Positions 1 through 12,300 of a stretch of 64,000 nt of DNA are shown here, one piece after another; the stretch's first letter is position 1, and every line of letters begins with the position of its first letter. Source of the stretch: Ascidia mentula (lineage: Eukaryota; Chordata; Ascidiacea; Phlebobranchia; Ascidiidae); NCBI GenBank assembly GCA_947561715.1, contig OX387198.1, positions 4,774,001-4,838,000 on the forward strand. The letters run 5' to 3'. The translations under genes were made by a program, and so were the position numbers. Below the pieces are notes generated by a model, which was not told where the DNA came from, searched no databases, and saw nothing but the letters and a program-made list of their open reading frames with translations.

Positions 1-2274
1 CCGTAAACACCCGTCACCGATTTGCCGTTAGGGGGCAGATGTGGGTCGCCCCCATTTACGAGTGGGTCATGGGTGTCAAAGCGTACCCCGAACCCATTTG
101 TGACGGGTGATACGTCATCACATATTGGAGCGAAAGGGACACTTTCCTTGTCTACGTCATGAAAGGTGCCGGTGAAGCGACTGTAGGAGAGGCGTTGCGG
201 AAATGCCTGAGAACAGTCGGAAGTTAAACAATGATTGTATTGTTTTTACTTCGGTTTATTTTGCTATAAAAGTTACTGTTTTAATGATTTGTCGGTCATT
301 TTTACGGATGAATGAATGAATTCATCAATCAATCTCAACCAATCGCCCGTCTGAGCATGTAGCCACTCCGTTAAAGCAATAAGCTGTAAACCAAAGGTGT
401 TCGGATCAAACTTAAATTCACAAAGAACTGATTCGAGTGCATCTTTAAAGTTGTGGCACGCACCAAATCTAGATTGGGAAATAAGAACGCTCTAAATAGG
501 TTTGACATCCCTACACTAAACTAAATGAGATGTTGTATTTGCCTTAACACTATAACCTCATATTTCAGAGCACAAAGCCATCTCCTATATATAATGTTAA
601 AATGTCAATGCTATAACAAAACACTATAGTTTATTTTAACCACAAAAATAGAGCATTCGGATGCCTTCGGAAGACAACAAAAGCCGCAAAACGTTTCACA
701 AAACAAACAATGGGACGGATAATGTTTCACACGCAATGGCGATTATGTTTACAAATTGTTCCGTGCGGATCAATTGGATATCGTATATGTGAATAGGATC
801 AAACCCCACGCTTTTGTTCTCCTACCAGACGTTAAACACTTGCTGCTGGTAGTGGTCTGTTTAGCTAGTGTGACGTAACAATGGTCGCTTAATATTAGGT
901 TTAGGTGTGTACGCTGATTGTTTGAACGACTGTAATTAACCACAAAGAAATGATTAGCCAAGAACTCAATAATGGCAGTGAATTGGATACCGTGTGTGCA
1001 TAACGTGATTTCTTTCACAAAATCTTAAAGCTGTATTTGTATACATAGCAGTTACTATAGATACCACTTGTACAAGGCCAAGATTTTGTAAATCGTTTCA
1101 TGTCCAATACACTACATTATACGGAAAATATTGCAGTTGCTACAGAACCTACAGTCAACTACGGTAACAACGGATGGTGCACGGGTAACCATGTGTTTGC
1201 AGAACAAACGTTTCAAATACTGCAAATACTCAAAACGAAAGACAACAGACGATTGACAAACATTTACGCAGACATCTTACCGGCAAAGACAGAAACGCGT
1301 TAAAATACTCCAAGAACGCGTCGTCACACGAAAGGGTCTCCTCCAACGACTCTGACGTCACCACATCTATACCTGTGACGTAATAAAACAAGATTTACCT
1401 TTAAATACAATAGTGCTTGGAGGCACAACAATCTTTGTTGTGCTTCTGTGCATTGTGGTGGATAGCATCAGGGCTTTAATTCACATTGACGAGCAGGAAA
1501 TTACAGTGATTTGCAAACACACAAAATAGGATTCTCTACGTCTTCGTACACTACGGGTAAAATAGCACAATGTATTTTACTGCGGTTTCCGGCTAATTAT
1601 TTTCAACAAAAGAATAAACAAAACAATTAAACTTCTTACTTTTCATCGCTGTATTCTCCACCGGCCCGTTGTTTAATGTTGTTCTGACGAGGTTGACTCC
1701 CTTCGCCGAAATAACTACGGCGCAAATAAAACACTACGTATGGCCCCCGTGGCTTGTCCACTCTGAATGGATGGCTATAGAGCGACGTACAACGGGACTG
1801 TTGACACATTATTTGTGCCGCATGGTGTCGCAGGTTTGTGAATAAATAGAAATTAAAAACGTGATATAAATTTGTATTAACAACTGACTTTTAGAGCGTT
1901 TGATGCAACGCCACCGAACTCAGTATTTGGGCAAGTAGCATGATTGAACGACAAACACTTTCACTCAAACAAAGTCCAAAAACGTGAACGGCAGTAAAAT
2001 ATCTTATGATTTTGCCTGATTTCGCAATAACGTGCGGTGAAAACGGTGGTCCTTCAGCGCATGCGAAGCAAGGTTGGACGCCCAGACCCATCAGTGCATA
2101 CAAAGCAGAAATCTTATCGGAATAACCTGGGTTCGAATCCCGGTGTGGTTACAATACAGCAAGATACATAAACCCAGTGCACAAAATGAAAAATGTTTAA
2201 TTCACCCAGTCTTCTAGGCGATAACGTACGGTTTACACAAAACACGCGTTACAAACTATGATGAAATTTCGCGA
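1..2274. other. Intergenic, no gene recognised
   Basis: No reading frame here resembles a known protein. The first 110 bases contain a 10-bp inverted repeat (8-17 CACCCGTCAC against 100-109 GTGACGGGTG). A palindromic CRE-type octamer TGACGTCA lies at 1353-1360, with a half-variant TGACGTAA at 1376-1383. A tRNA-like T-arm is at 2127-2151 (listed separately). The right end holds the 3' flank of the transaminase gene, which reads leftward. Confidence 0.5.
2127..2151 (+). repeat. tRNA T-arm fragment
   Basis: Positions 2127-2131 CTGGG and 2139-2143 CCCGG enclose the 7-nt loop TTCGAAT. They are followed by 7 nt and a discriminator-like A at 2151, exactly as in the 3' end of a tRNA. No matching 5' acceptor strand (AACCACA) is found 60-90 nt upstream, so this is a tRNA fragment or the edge of a tRNA-derived SINE, not a working tRNA gene. 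Confidence 0.4.
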
Positions 2275-5200
2275 TCACATGCCTCCCTCGACCAATGGGA
2301 GCGGAATGCGCATGTCAACGCATACGTCACGTACGCTGTTCAGCAGAGCGTGAATATCATCGGCGTGAAGGTCGCCAATGGTTGAGATACGGAAGCGGTA
2401 GGGGTAGTTGGTGCGCTGGGGGCATATCACGTGACCTGCAAGACAAGCGGTTGTCTCGGCAACGAACTGGAACACTATATTAAAGCTGTAAAACGTCGTT
2501 TAATTTACAGGACTTCTCTGACCAATTTACTATTTTGTTCAGAAACGTCCACAAGTTTTTTTTGAGCAATAGCATGGTTTTAAGCTCGTTGAAAATAACG
2601 TTAGGTTTTAAATGAACGAAATACTCGGGCTGGACGCATGCTGATTTTCTTAGTACAGACCGTATAACATTACCAGCATTGCTGAGTTTGTGGTAAAACT
2701 CGTCGAAGATGAATCGTGGGTTCTTGGGGTATTTGAAAGTTGTCACTATGAAAGCATTGGGATGTGCATCGTTGTCGAGAAGTTGTTTGAATCCTATCTC
2801 CGCCATTCCTTTCGTAAGAGTGTTCCAATTATCCCAATACCTGTAGAAAGAATTGTTTTAAAATCATTGTTTAGATGATTGGATAAGGATTTTTCGTGAA
2901 GTAGAAAGTAAGGTAAAAGCTCTTCATGATGAAGCAAAATAATGTAAGAAACCAAGTGCGTAGTAGTCGAAATCAAACAAAAACTTTGGTGGGGGAAAAA
3001 ATTTTGCGTGTTTGAGCAAGTAAAAGTTTTTGGTTTGAAATATCGCCTCATGAAGCAAAAATCGACCATGGAGTGCTTAATGGCAAATTATTTCATCAAA
3101 ATAATGAGTTGTGGTCCACAGACCCAGACGAGGGAGAAACTCTACCCTAACACTAAAACCTTCAACCCTGTGACCATCCAACTGACCTTGAAGATCTCCC
3201 GTGCGTTCCCCCTTCTTCTTCAAACTCAAGAAGAGCTTCCCTGAACGCCAGCATTACGTGGGTGGGGGGAGTGAAGCGGAACTGGCCGAAATTCTCGAAC
3301 GAATCGTGTTGAGGGGCAAGATCGAGAACCATGCTACTACTTCTTCCGCGCGATCTTTGATGTCAAAGAACAACAGAATAAATATTTGTTATCAATTTAC
3401 AACTAAGTAAGACCAAGGGCTCTTGAGTGGAAACAATGCACGGTAACAGGACCTTTTTTGGAGATCACATGATAAGCTTTTACGGTGGAAATATCCTATT
3501 TCCAAGCAGACAATCATTGCCACAGGCCCCTTTTGGCATTCATAGATCCCCCACCTGTATGAGCCATGCTCGTGGGGCCAATTGGACTTGTACTGGCCCT
3601 TGTTCGCCTTACTTGAGACCAGTAAGAAATATCGCTTTGACCCACGCTATCAGAAGTGCAAATTTTCGTACTCGCAACAATAACAAAACTAATGCAGTGC
3701 ATAAACCCCTATCTCACTTCTCAATGGCTGATTTCTTCGCAATTGCGAACGAGATTCCAGGCACGCCCTGTATACACTTGCAGGCGCTGCTGGTCAGAAC
3801 ATCGATATTGGATAAATCCACTCGCAAGGCCCCAAAGCTCGTCATACCATCGACAACATAGATAATGTCTAAAAAATGGTAACACGATAGTGGTCACAGT
3901 AGTTGTACGAACCAACAACAACATTTCGTTTGAGGATAAATTATTTAGTTTACTAAACGTTACTAAAACGTTGCATTTACTAAAGTGTTAGAAAAATGAT
4001 TTTTGATTCTGTCATTGCAATTGTAAGTCGATTTCCTGCAATTACGTGATTTTGTAATTTTATTTTTTAGTGATTTTATTTTTTTTAGTTTCGCATTAAT
4101 TCTGGTAAAACTGAGCAAAAAAGGATTCGATACGGCGGTACGGTAAGAATTCAACTGCTGGTGTGTCCCAAATAGTTATAGGAAACTTAATTTAAGTAAG
4201 TTTTTTCACTTCTTTAGGAAATCTTACGTAGTATATATGCATATATTTATTTTTCGAGTAAATTCAATCGTCCGGTAAGATTTTTTTACCTTTACCACTG
4301 CGCAGATGCCTTATACAAGAGGCTATCATGGGGATAAGTTACAAAAATGTGGTCGAGCTTTAAACGTCTTACCTTCGTTATGTGATTTAATAATATTTCC
4401 AAACTCTGCCACGGGATTAACTATCCCTGATGAAGTTTCGCAATGCACAATCACTACCCCCACAATATCCTTGTTCTGAGCCAAAGCTTGTTGAAGAGCT
4501 TCTCTGTCCACAGAAATCACCTGAGCTCGCACGCCAGCCATCGTACAGATTTCCGCCATCCTTCGGCCGTACGTTCCGTTTTGCATGACAAGTACCTGAC
4601 ATTGAAAATTAGGTGCAAATATTCGGGTGCAAAAAGCAAATGTTGCAATTTAACTGATAAGTTTTGTATTGAAAAACATAGATTTTTGAGCATTTCTCAA
4701 TTTTCGGTGTAAATATTCGCTGGTGATTTTACAGTTTGGGGGTATAAAACAAAAAAATATCAGGTCACGATAATAAAATGTTTGGGAACAAAACGTTTAG
4801 TAAATGTTGAAACATTGTCTTAGGAGAAGCAGAAAACGACTAGACGTGTGCTCAAAGGCCCATGTCTGAAACAGATTTTGATGAAACAAGATTTAAACAA
4901 AAAATATTCCCAAAGCTAAAAGTGCACTAACAATGAAGCTATTTAAAGTCAATTTTACCTTTCCAGTTGATTTTGAAAACATTGACACCAACGCCGATTC
5001 GTTGGCAAATGTTCCACTTCCTTGGACAGGAATCGCAGTATATTCGTCTTCTCCAACACCAGCTATTTCAAGCAGAGCGTGACGAACGTACCTGAAACAC
5101 AACATGTCGATTGATTTTAAGTAAAGGACCACAGTCTGATTGTGACCGTGTTTAAAAGAGAATGAATTACGAACAGCTGATTGTATAATTTCGTGTTGGA

Positions 5201-5596
5201 AGATTACTTTTGCCGTTCAAGACTAATGCCTTTCTTGCAATATAAATGCCTACAATTAAACATATGTGGGAATATTTTGGTATTGCGTGTTCTAGAATTT
5301 TTTACTTAATCACGTATTCGAAGTCGGAATGTCGGGTTCCAATATCTTGCATCATTGCACTTTTAACACGGGCACTGACCATCAGCGGTCCTGGAGTAAA
5401 AAGCTTCTTTTCTTTGGCAGCGAAGCGACTGGAAAAGGCTAAAAAAATATTTTTTTTGCCATAGAACTCCGGAAAGTAGAAAAGTAGGCTATGGCAACTT
5501 ACCTATTTGATTGAATGTGGTGGCTCCCTTGTGATAATGAAATGGGGAAGGCCCGAATCCTTTTAAATGTAGACAACGGCGAACTAACTTTGCCAT
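2275..5596 (-). CDS. 2-aminoethylphosphonate:pyruvate transaminase-like
   Basis: A PLP-dependent class V aminotransferase of the PhnW family, which turns 2-aminoethylphosphonate plus pyruvate into phosphonoacetaldehyde plus alanine. Exons in reading order: 5503-5596, 5306-5438, 4959-5091, 4373-4595, 3718-3868, 3187-3354, 2674-2840, 2275-2435. All junctions are GT/AG and in phase, giving 409 residues against about 365 in bacteria. Visible motifs are LFTPGPLMVSARVK near the N-terminus, QGSGTFANESAL, VVDGMTSFG with the PLP-contacting Asp201, SACKCIQGVPG with the Schiff-base Lys225, and QFRFTPPTH. The C-terminal FRISTIGDLHADD corresponds to the family's substrate-Arg segment. The first ~50 residues are rich in Arg/Lys and poor in acids (MAKLVRRCLHLKGFG...), like a mitochondrial presequence. 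The alternative assignment is a related serine/alanine-glyoxylate aminotransferase, but CIQGVPG and TPPTH favour PhnW. No phosphonatase gene lies nearby. Confidence 0.88.
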
Positions 5597-6315
5597 CTTT
5601 GATAAACTAACCTTTACAGCACAACTAAACTGTAACTAATAATTGATCCAGCTACATTTTTACGTCGCATAATGAACTTCGGTGTGTGGTATTTACACTT
5701 GGTCTTATTGTGACGCAACAATTCCTTTTGATTTTAACAATTGAACAAAGGCTAGCAGGGAATGGCTTAGCAGAGAGGTTTCCAAATCTTTTTCGGTCTT
5801 TTTTGGACCCTCAATGCCGGTAATATTTTCTCGAACCGGTCGTCATGATGTAGCAGATAAACAATGATTAAGCTCTACCTCTTCATTACGATTTGCAACA
5901 TCTTACAAACACTCTTTGAAAAACTGTCAAGCAACTTCAACCAAAAACAACATTATGAACGTAACTAGGCAGTCATTTGAAAACAGTTTGAGTGAAAACA
6001 GCTGTATTTGATAGAGACCCAAACGAAATTGTAACGTTAGCAATAATCGAAGCAATTTGGATTGATTGTCATTTACAATGTATATTTGTGTACATTGTCC
6101 TCATAACTTAATTTCAAAGCTTTGTTAACTGATGTAACATGTTTGTTTTTTTGTAATATCAAGTCATGATGGACAACGATCAGCACCTTGATGCAAACGA
6201 CTGCTTCTGATTTTCTCATGGCAACAGTTACCCTAAACGAAAAATCCAAATCATTTTGTTTACATTCAGCAAACGTCCACAGCCTTCTGAAGCTGGTTTT
6301 CGTACTAGAAAAGTT
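5597..6315. other. Intergenic, upstream of the transaminase gene
   Basis: About 720 bp between the transaminase start codon and the kanadaptin stop codon, both genes reading leftward. It must hold the kanadaptin 3' end and the transaminase promoter. I see no coding sequence or recognisable repeat. Confidence 0.5.
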
Positions 6316-9300
6316 TCAGTATCCAAATTTGGCATTGAGTGAAGTTGTCCCATCGCCGCTTTGACCTTGGGGAAACATTTGTAACGTTAAGAAGGTTATT
6401 CTACAGGGTAAATATATTTTATTGTCTATTATTTACAACTATAAAGTGGTATGGAACACTATGACTAAAGTGTAGAATAAGCCTTAAACAAAATTTTTTT
6501 AACATCTATATTTCATTGCCTCAATGTTTAGAAAGGAAGGTTCAGAAACTGTAAAACTAAACTGGTTGCCACCGTCAGGTGAAATTAGTATTTGAAAATT
6601 AATATGAAGAAATGGGACTGTTATCAGTGCAGTAACATTGGGTAAATGGACAAACTGGTAACAAAGATGTTGCCCGCAGAGGTCATTGATGTTTGACATT
6701 TGGTTAAGGCTGGTGCCAGAACGTACAGAAAAGCCACTAGATTTCCACCAAAAACCACCCCAGAATCATGGTCAGTGTTATACCTTGCGGGGGCATCCAA
6801 TCGCAGTAGTCTGGGTCGTTACTGATCGTTGTACTTTTCTGGTCTTTCGTCTGCCTCTCGCGTGGCTGTGAAGGGTTATGAGGAGGTTGGTGGCATCATA
6901 TGAAACGCTGCATATTAAATTGATGCAAATTCAAACCTTTCTTTGTCGCTTCCTTCTCTTTGCTCGTTGTTCTCCTTCCTCTGTTTCAGGTTCTTCGTCG
7001 GGCGCTTTTTCTGTGACGTCAAAGTTTTTACGTTTCAAAAACGCGATTCGTTATAAATCCACACATTTTTCGCGAGTGAACCAATTTGGACCAAATAAAA
7101 TTGTTGTGACATAAAATCCATACGCTTAAAATGTTGATTTTTTAGACTACCTTAAGCCACGACGCCTGCATTAAAAGAATTCAAAAATTATATTGGATGA
7201 AACACAATGTAATATTCAAAATCCCGTTTGCCGACGCAAATTTGAACACAAAAATCCAGAACATGTCATGGAAAATTGTGACGCTATGCGAGCCTATTTT
7301 CCTGTAAATTCATATATAGCATGACATTTGGCTTCTGGTGATTTCACAGGTCTGCCCACCAAAAGAGCAACGCTGTACAAAGCTCTATGTAACGATTTTC
7401 CATGCGTTTTTTCAAGTATCATGAACCGGTCGTTTAACTACATAACAATTGTGTCCTATGAGCTCATAGTTCGATTCTGATGACCCGAATTTAAACGAGA
7501 AGTGATTGTAATTTGCAATAAATTAAAACTAACTGATCGGGTCTATGAAATATTAATGCAAATATACGTTCAAATAAAATTCCAGAAGATAAATCGAATT
7601 TGTTCGATGTAAACCTGGTTTAACAAGGCAGTAATCACTTGTACAGGGCAATGCTTACGTAAACACACTTAATAGGCGTCATAAATTTCCAATGCCAAAA
7701 CTACAAGTAAGCCTCACAGTGTAGTTCAGGCACGGGGGAACTCATGGTCAGTTTTTTAAGTTAAAGTTGCAAATTTTCAATTGTAAACACAAATAATCTG
7801 GTTTAACATTTCTTTCTGGAATAGTTCTCTTGTTATCCACAAAAGGCCATGTTACAAATATGATATTGGCCAAATCATGAAAACATAACCTTTGTCCCCT
7901 AACTGATTTCTATTCTGCGGGCACCCATTATGGGCCCTCCATTGCTTTGGCACATATTCCCTCTATAATATATCTTACCTTCATCAGGTTCAACGCCACT
8001 AAGTTGTACACGAAGAGATTCTGGCAGGGTTGGTCCGAGTGTTCGACGTTTTGCTGATTCCTGGGATGTTTCCTCCGGTGGCGGAATTGTTACTTTTGCT
8101 TCCTCAAGCTTGTCAGGAATTTTCTCAGGTAACTAAAACGCACCACGGTTTATCAGCTTAACCCACAAGTCGCAGCCTAGGATGCTATGGAAAAGTGTTG
8201 GCAGGTTTGTTGACATTATAAGAGAAATCATTTCACGAACAATAAGCAACAAGTATTAGTGCAAATTTTGCATTTCAACTTACTAACTAATTCCGACAAA
8301 CGAATAACACAAGTGGTGTACATTTTAACCACAAAGAAGGCCTCATACTCATTTCGTATTAATCCAATGCAAGGCGCACTGGTCTATAGTTTGCGTGCTG
8401 TATGTTTTTTCAGATAATAACACACGGTTCAAGGTTTTTACCTCGGTATTTGGTTGTTGATGTATTTCAACTACAGGTTCAGGTTGGTCGATAATTTTAG
8501 GGGCGACAGGAGGTGATTTCACATTATTTTTATCTTTCGGTTCTTCGGTATCTCCAGGTTGCGTTACAGCTGCTGGAACGAACAATGTATGTTGCTACAA
8601 CCATACACACTATTCGTAAATTTACGAAACAAAATATCGCCGTTATTGTACAAAACTCGAATTAATTTCTTTTGCGTTACGTTTGTTAAGCAGAAAATAT
8701 ATGAATTTGTGTATAAGCTGCAGACAGATGGCCACTGTTTCGACCTAAAAGGTCTCATCAGTGCAGCTGGTGTGACTATCAGACGACTTTGCTGACCAAA
8801 CGGCCAAGCAAAGACTTCCACTTTGTGGTGACTATACAGTCACCGTCATCCGTTGGGCACCAAACTAGGTGCAACCTTACGGAGCAAACAAGGTGGAAAC
8901 ACTACGGCCAAGCAAGCTCAACCAATAGTGCCGTCAGGCCCCGTGTCACAATAATCATATGATAAGCAATGTGGAGCCAATAATATGAATTTGTGTATAA
9001 GCTGCAGACAGATGGCCACTGTTTCGACCTAAAAGGTCTCATCAGTGCAGCTGGTGTGACTATCAGACGACTTTGCTGACCAAACCAGCTGCACTGATGA
9101 GACCTTTTAGGTCGAAACAGTGGCCATCTGTCTGCAGCTTATACACAAATTCATATTATTGGCTCCACATTGCTTAGAAAATATATGTTTTGCAAGAAAG
9201 CCAAGGAATGTTTACTTTGTAAACATATGTTTTTATAAAGACAAGGTAACTTCTCAAACCGTAATGTAACAACTAAGCCTGGTTGTAAGGGGATCGTTTC

Positions 9301-12300
9301 CATCATATACTCACACTCTATCTCAACCAGTCTTGAGTTTGTTGGTGGAGCCGGTTCTGCAGCTTCCTCATCTTCTTCCACTTCGACCTTGTCATTTTCC
9401 ACTGTGGTCTTCACAGGAAACGATTCTGTCATTGGTTTAGGCTGCGAAAGAGAGATATTTGGTAAAATATACGCATTTCTGTAAAAAAAACAGGTATTTT
9501 ATAATAGCGTCGAAGTGTTTTTGAATTGTACAAACATTTTGCCTGTTTCTTACATATATGATTGTTGTTTCGAATCTTATTTCTACGTAAGATTCGAAAC
9601 ACCAATCAAAAATATATGAAGAGAACTTAGTGGATGTTTTGTTCAGAAAAATACATCTTCAAGAATCTTCATGGCGAATATATACTTCCATATATCAAAT
9701 AAATAAGTTTAACACACCAGACAAAAGCTGTTGATCGGATTTGCGTAAATTAAAACGGTGTTGAGTAAAAATTGTCCAAACAATTCACAAGCACGTAGAA
9801 GTTACTGCTTACCGGTAAAACAAACCCCCTTTTCCGCCCCTTCATCTTTCCAATGAACGTCAGGGATTTGGTGACGTTTCTGCATAAACAAACGAAACTG
9901 TTACCTCACAAAAGGCGAGATCAACTTCAATCAGAATCCTTTGTGTCGTGTATTTAATGCACATGAAAAAAATAAACCATTGTGTTTTCGTATAATAGGT
10001 GAGATTTCTTTTAATAAGTGAATAAATTTCTCAAATAAAGTTGCCGTAGCTATTTGGAACACACCAGTCGTCGAATTTACTTTTAGCACTGCATAAATAT
10101 GACACATAGTAGGTTTTGTACCAAGAACATGCAAAGCTTAACCACAAATGTCATATAATGTCGAATAGTGTGCGTTGTTTTAATTTTTTGTTGTCTTTCT
10201 TGCTAAACATGTGTACTTTGTACACAGACGTGCTTACTGGTTTACTGGAGGCAGGGATATGGGTCTGGCAATTTCAGCAAGTTTTGATAAACGAGCGGAT
10301 TCCCTTCTGGCCTCGATTAGTCTGTGTTTTAGTTTCGTGCGTGTGAGGGAATCCAGCGTGTTCCCTGATTTAACTTGACGCATAAACTCTTCCAACGGAT
10401 CGTCACCTCCCTTCGACCGGATAGCTGTGGGTAATGACATGCAAAGTATACTGTAGTGGTGCTTTTTTAACCGTTATTGTTGCAGGGTTGTATAAATCTG
10501 CTTTTGTTAAAATGGTTATTTACTGCTGTTTTTTATGACAAAACTTGTTCGAACTTAGTGGTCCTTTACATTCAGACAGTTTAGTCTTCATACACTAACA
10601 TAAACACTCAATTAGTGTCATTTTTTATGTGAAACATAGATATTTCTTTATACAGCATATAAAACACTGACATCAGATTGGGTCAACCTCTTTTTTACAT
10701 TACAAACAAACCTTCTTTGTCTTTATTTAGTTGGTTTTCAATCTCAGCCACCTCTTTTTCCAAATCCTTAATTTGCTGATTCTGTTTATATTTTTGTCAC
10801 ATGTTTAGTAAACAAATACAAAACGTTTACAACAAAAAAATAACACTTACCAGTGATTCGTATGTTTCTGCTTTCTCTTGAAGAAGAGCTTTTTTACCCT
10901 CAACTCTTAGTTTCCTCTGCTTTCTTTTTACTTCCAAATCACCAGTTCTGTCAAGGAATTGATCCTCATCGCTATCATAATAATCATCTTTCTCCCATTG
11001 CTTAACTTTTTTGCGGTGGCGCTCTGTCCAATAAATTTTGGCATATCACCATGAAGCAGAAAATTGGTTATTTAAATTAACATAATGCGTAGAAGCAAAC
11101 ATGCGATAATAATCTTTTTTTTTTCGTAATAAAGCATTGTATATTATATTCATAACAATCACAGCTGAATTGATTATTGTTTTTTCGTGGCATTTCATGT
11201 ACTTGATCTATATCTGCTCCACTGGACACTTTAATAATTACTCATACATTAATCTCTGCTGTATCATAACACATTAAAAAGCTATTAAAAACTTAATAAA
11301 GGTATACAAAAAAAGACCTAACCTGTTCTTTTAAACAATCCATGTCTATCCATGATGCGACAGGCCTCAAGGGCACAATTGTTAATGCCCTCTTTTCTTT
11401 TGCCGGTCACACTCGCTTCAGCAAAAATTGGTTTTCCAGTTGGTGTATCAACTGGTAGTTCAAGACGGACATTCCATTGGCCAGATCTTCGTTCATTGCA
11501 TTCAAAATCCAACTCCATGCCTTGTTAAACAATCAACATAAGTAAATAACAACTAGCAGGGTGACAGTAAATCAAATTTTTCTACCTTCTTTTTCATAGA
11601 AATTCTTCAGGGCTTTGTGTGGATCTTTTACATAGAAAGGGTCCTTTTCAGGTAGTGGGATTGCATCTGGAGGTGGTTTGCTAGTTTTTGATTCTTCTGC
11701 CTCTATATCTTCCTCAAATGCCTCTTCCACTTTAAACAAGTGCATTACTACTTTATGGACATTCTTAGCAATACTTCATAATGTTTTATTAATTCATTTT
11801 AGAGTTGGATATATTTTTGATAGGGAAGCCGTCATACATTAGTATCGGTAGTTGTTCACGTTTCAGTAAATATCAACTTAATTTGACATTTTTTAATGTT
11901 TTTTATATCCAAACAAAATAAAGTTTATCATTTTAAAAGTGAGACTTTTTTACAATTTTGCCCCACACAATTTAGCTGAGTGAGGATGCTGACTTACACA
12001 TTCCCCAACTTATTCCAGAATCTTCATTGTTCTTTTTACTCGACCCCTCTGTGTCTTTATTCTCATCGTCACTATCACTTTCCTCTCCCATCATCATCTT
12101 CTCAAGTTGTTTCTTCTTGTTCCGTTCATCTCTAAAATGTGCAGATTTGACAATAACGTAAAACAATTGACGAACCAGATAAAAACACAAACATTTTGAT
12201 ACAGTTAACACCAAAAAGAATAAACATAAAAAACAAAAAATATGTTTTACAAAACCTTGGTCATTGCAATGCACATGGAAAAAACTATTTTTTTCAACAG

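Larger units (their letters stand above)
8704..9175 (-). mobile_element. Retrozyme-like element with three hammerhead ribozymes
   Basis: The element is flanked by the perfect 12-bp direct repeat agaaaatatatg (8692-8703 and 9176-9187), read as a target-site duplication. Inside, 8703-8801 and 8987-9085 are an identical 99-bp direct repeat with a 284-bp period, so the insert is about 1.3 tandem units. Then 9084-9175 is a perfect 92-bp reverse complement of 8964-9055, separated by a 28-nt loop. Each arm carries a complete hammerhead motif (separate entries). There is no coding sequence. Tandem units bounded by type I hammerheads are known from animal retrozymes, small non-autonomous retroelements that pass through circular RNA and are thought to be moved by Penelope-type reverse transcriptases. 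The snap-back copy and ~12-bp duplication fit target-primed retrotransposition. Complete identity between copies suggests recent insertion. It lies in kanadaptin intron 11, tandem copies in the sense of the gene. Confidence 0.85.

Noticed and set aside
2079-2151. Complete tRNA gene
   Set aside because: Only the T-arm and 3' acceptor strand fit; no 5' acceptor, D-arm or anticodon stem can be paired.
3514-3702. Minus-strand open frame inside the transaminase gene
   Set aside because: The flanking exons 3718-3868 and 3187-3354 join in phase and match the family without it, and it has no similarity to the enzyme.
9813-10424. Kanadaptin ending at the stop near 10234
   Set aside because: A good donor (GTAAGC) precedes that stop, and the following exons continue in phase to the family's conserved C-terminus.
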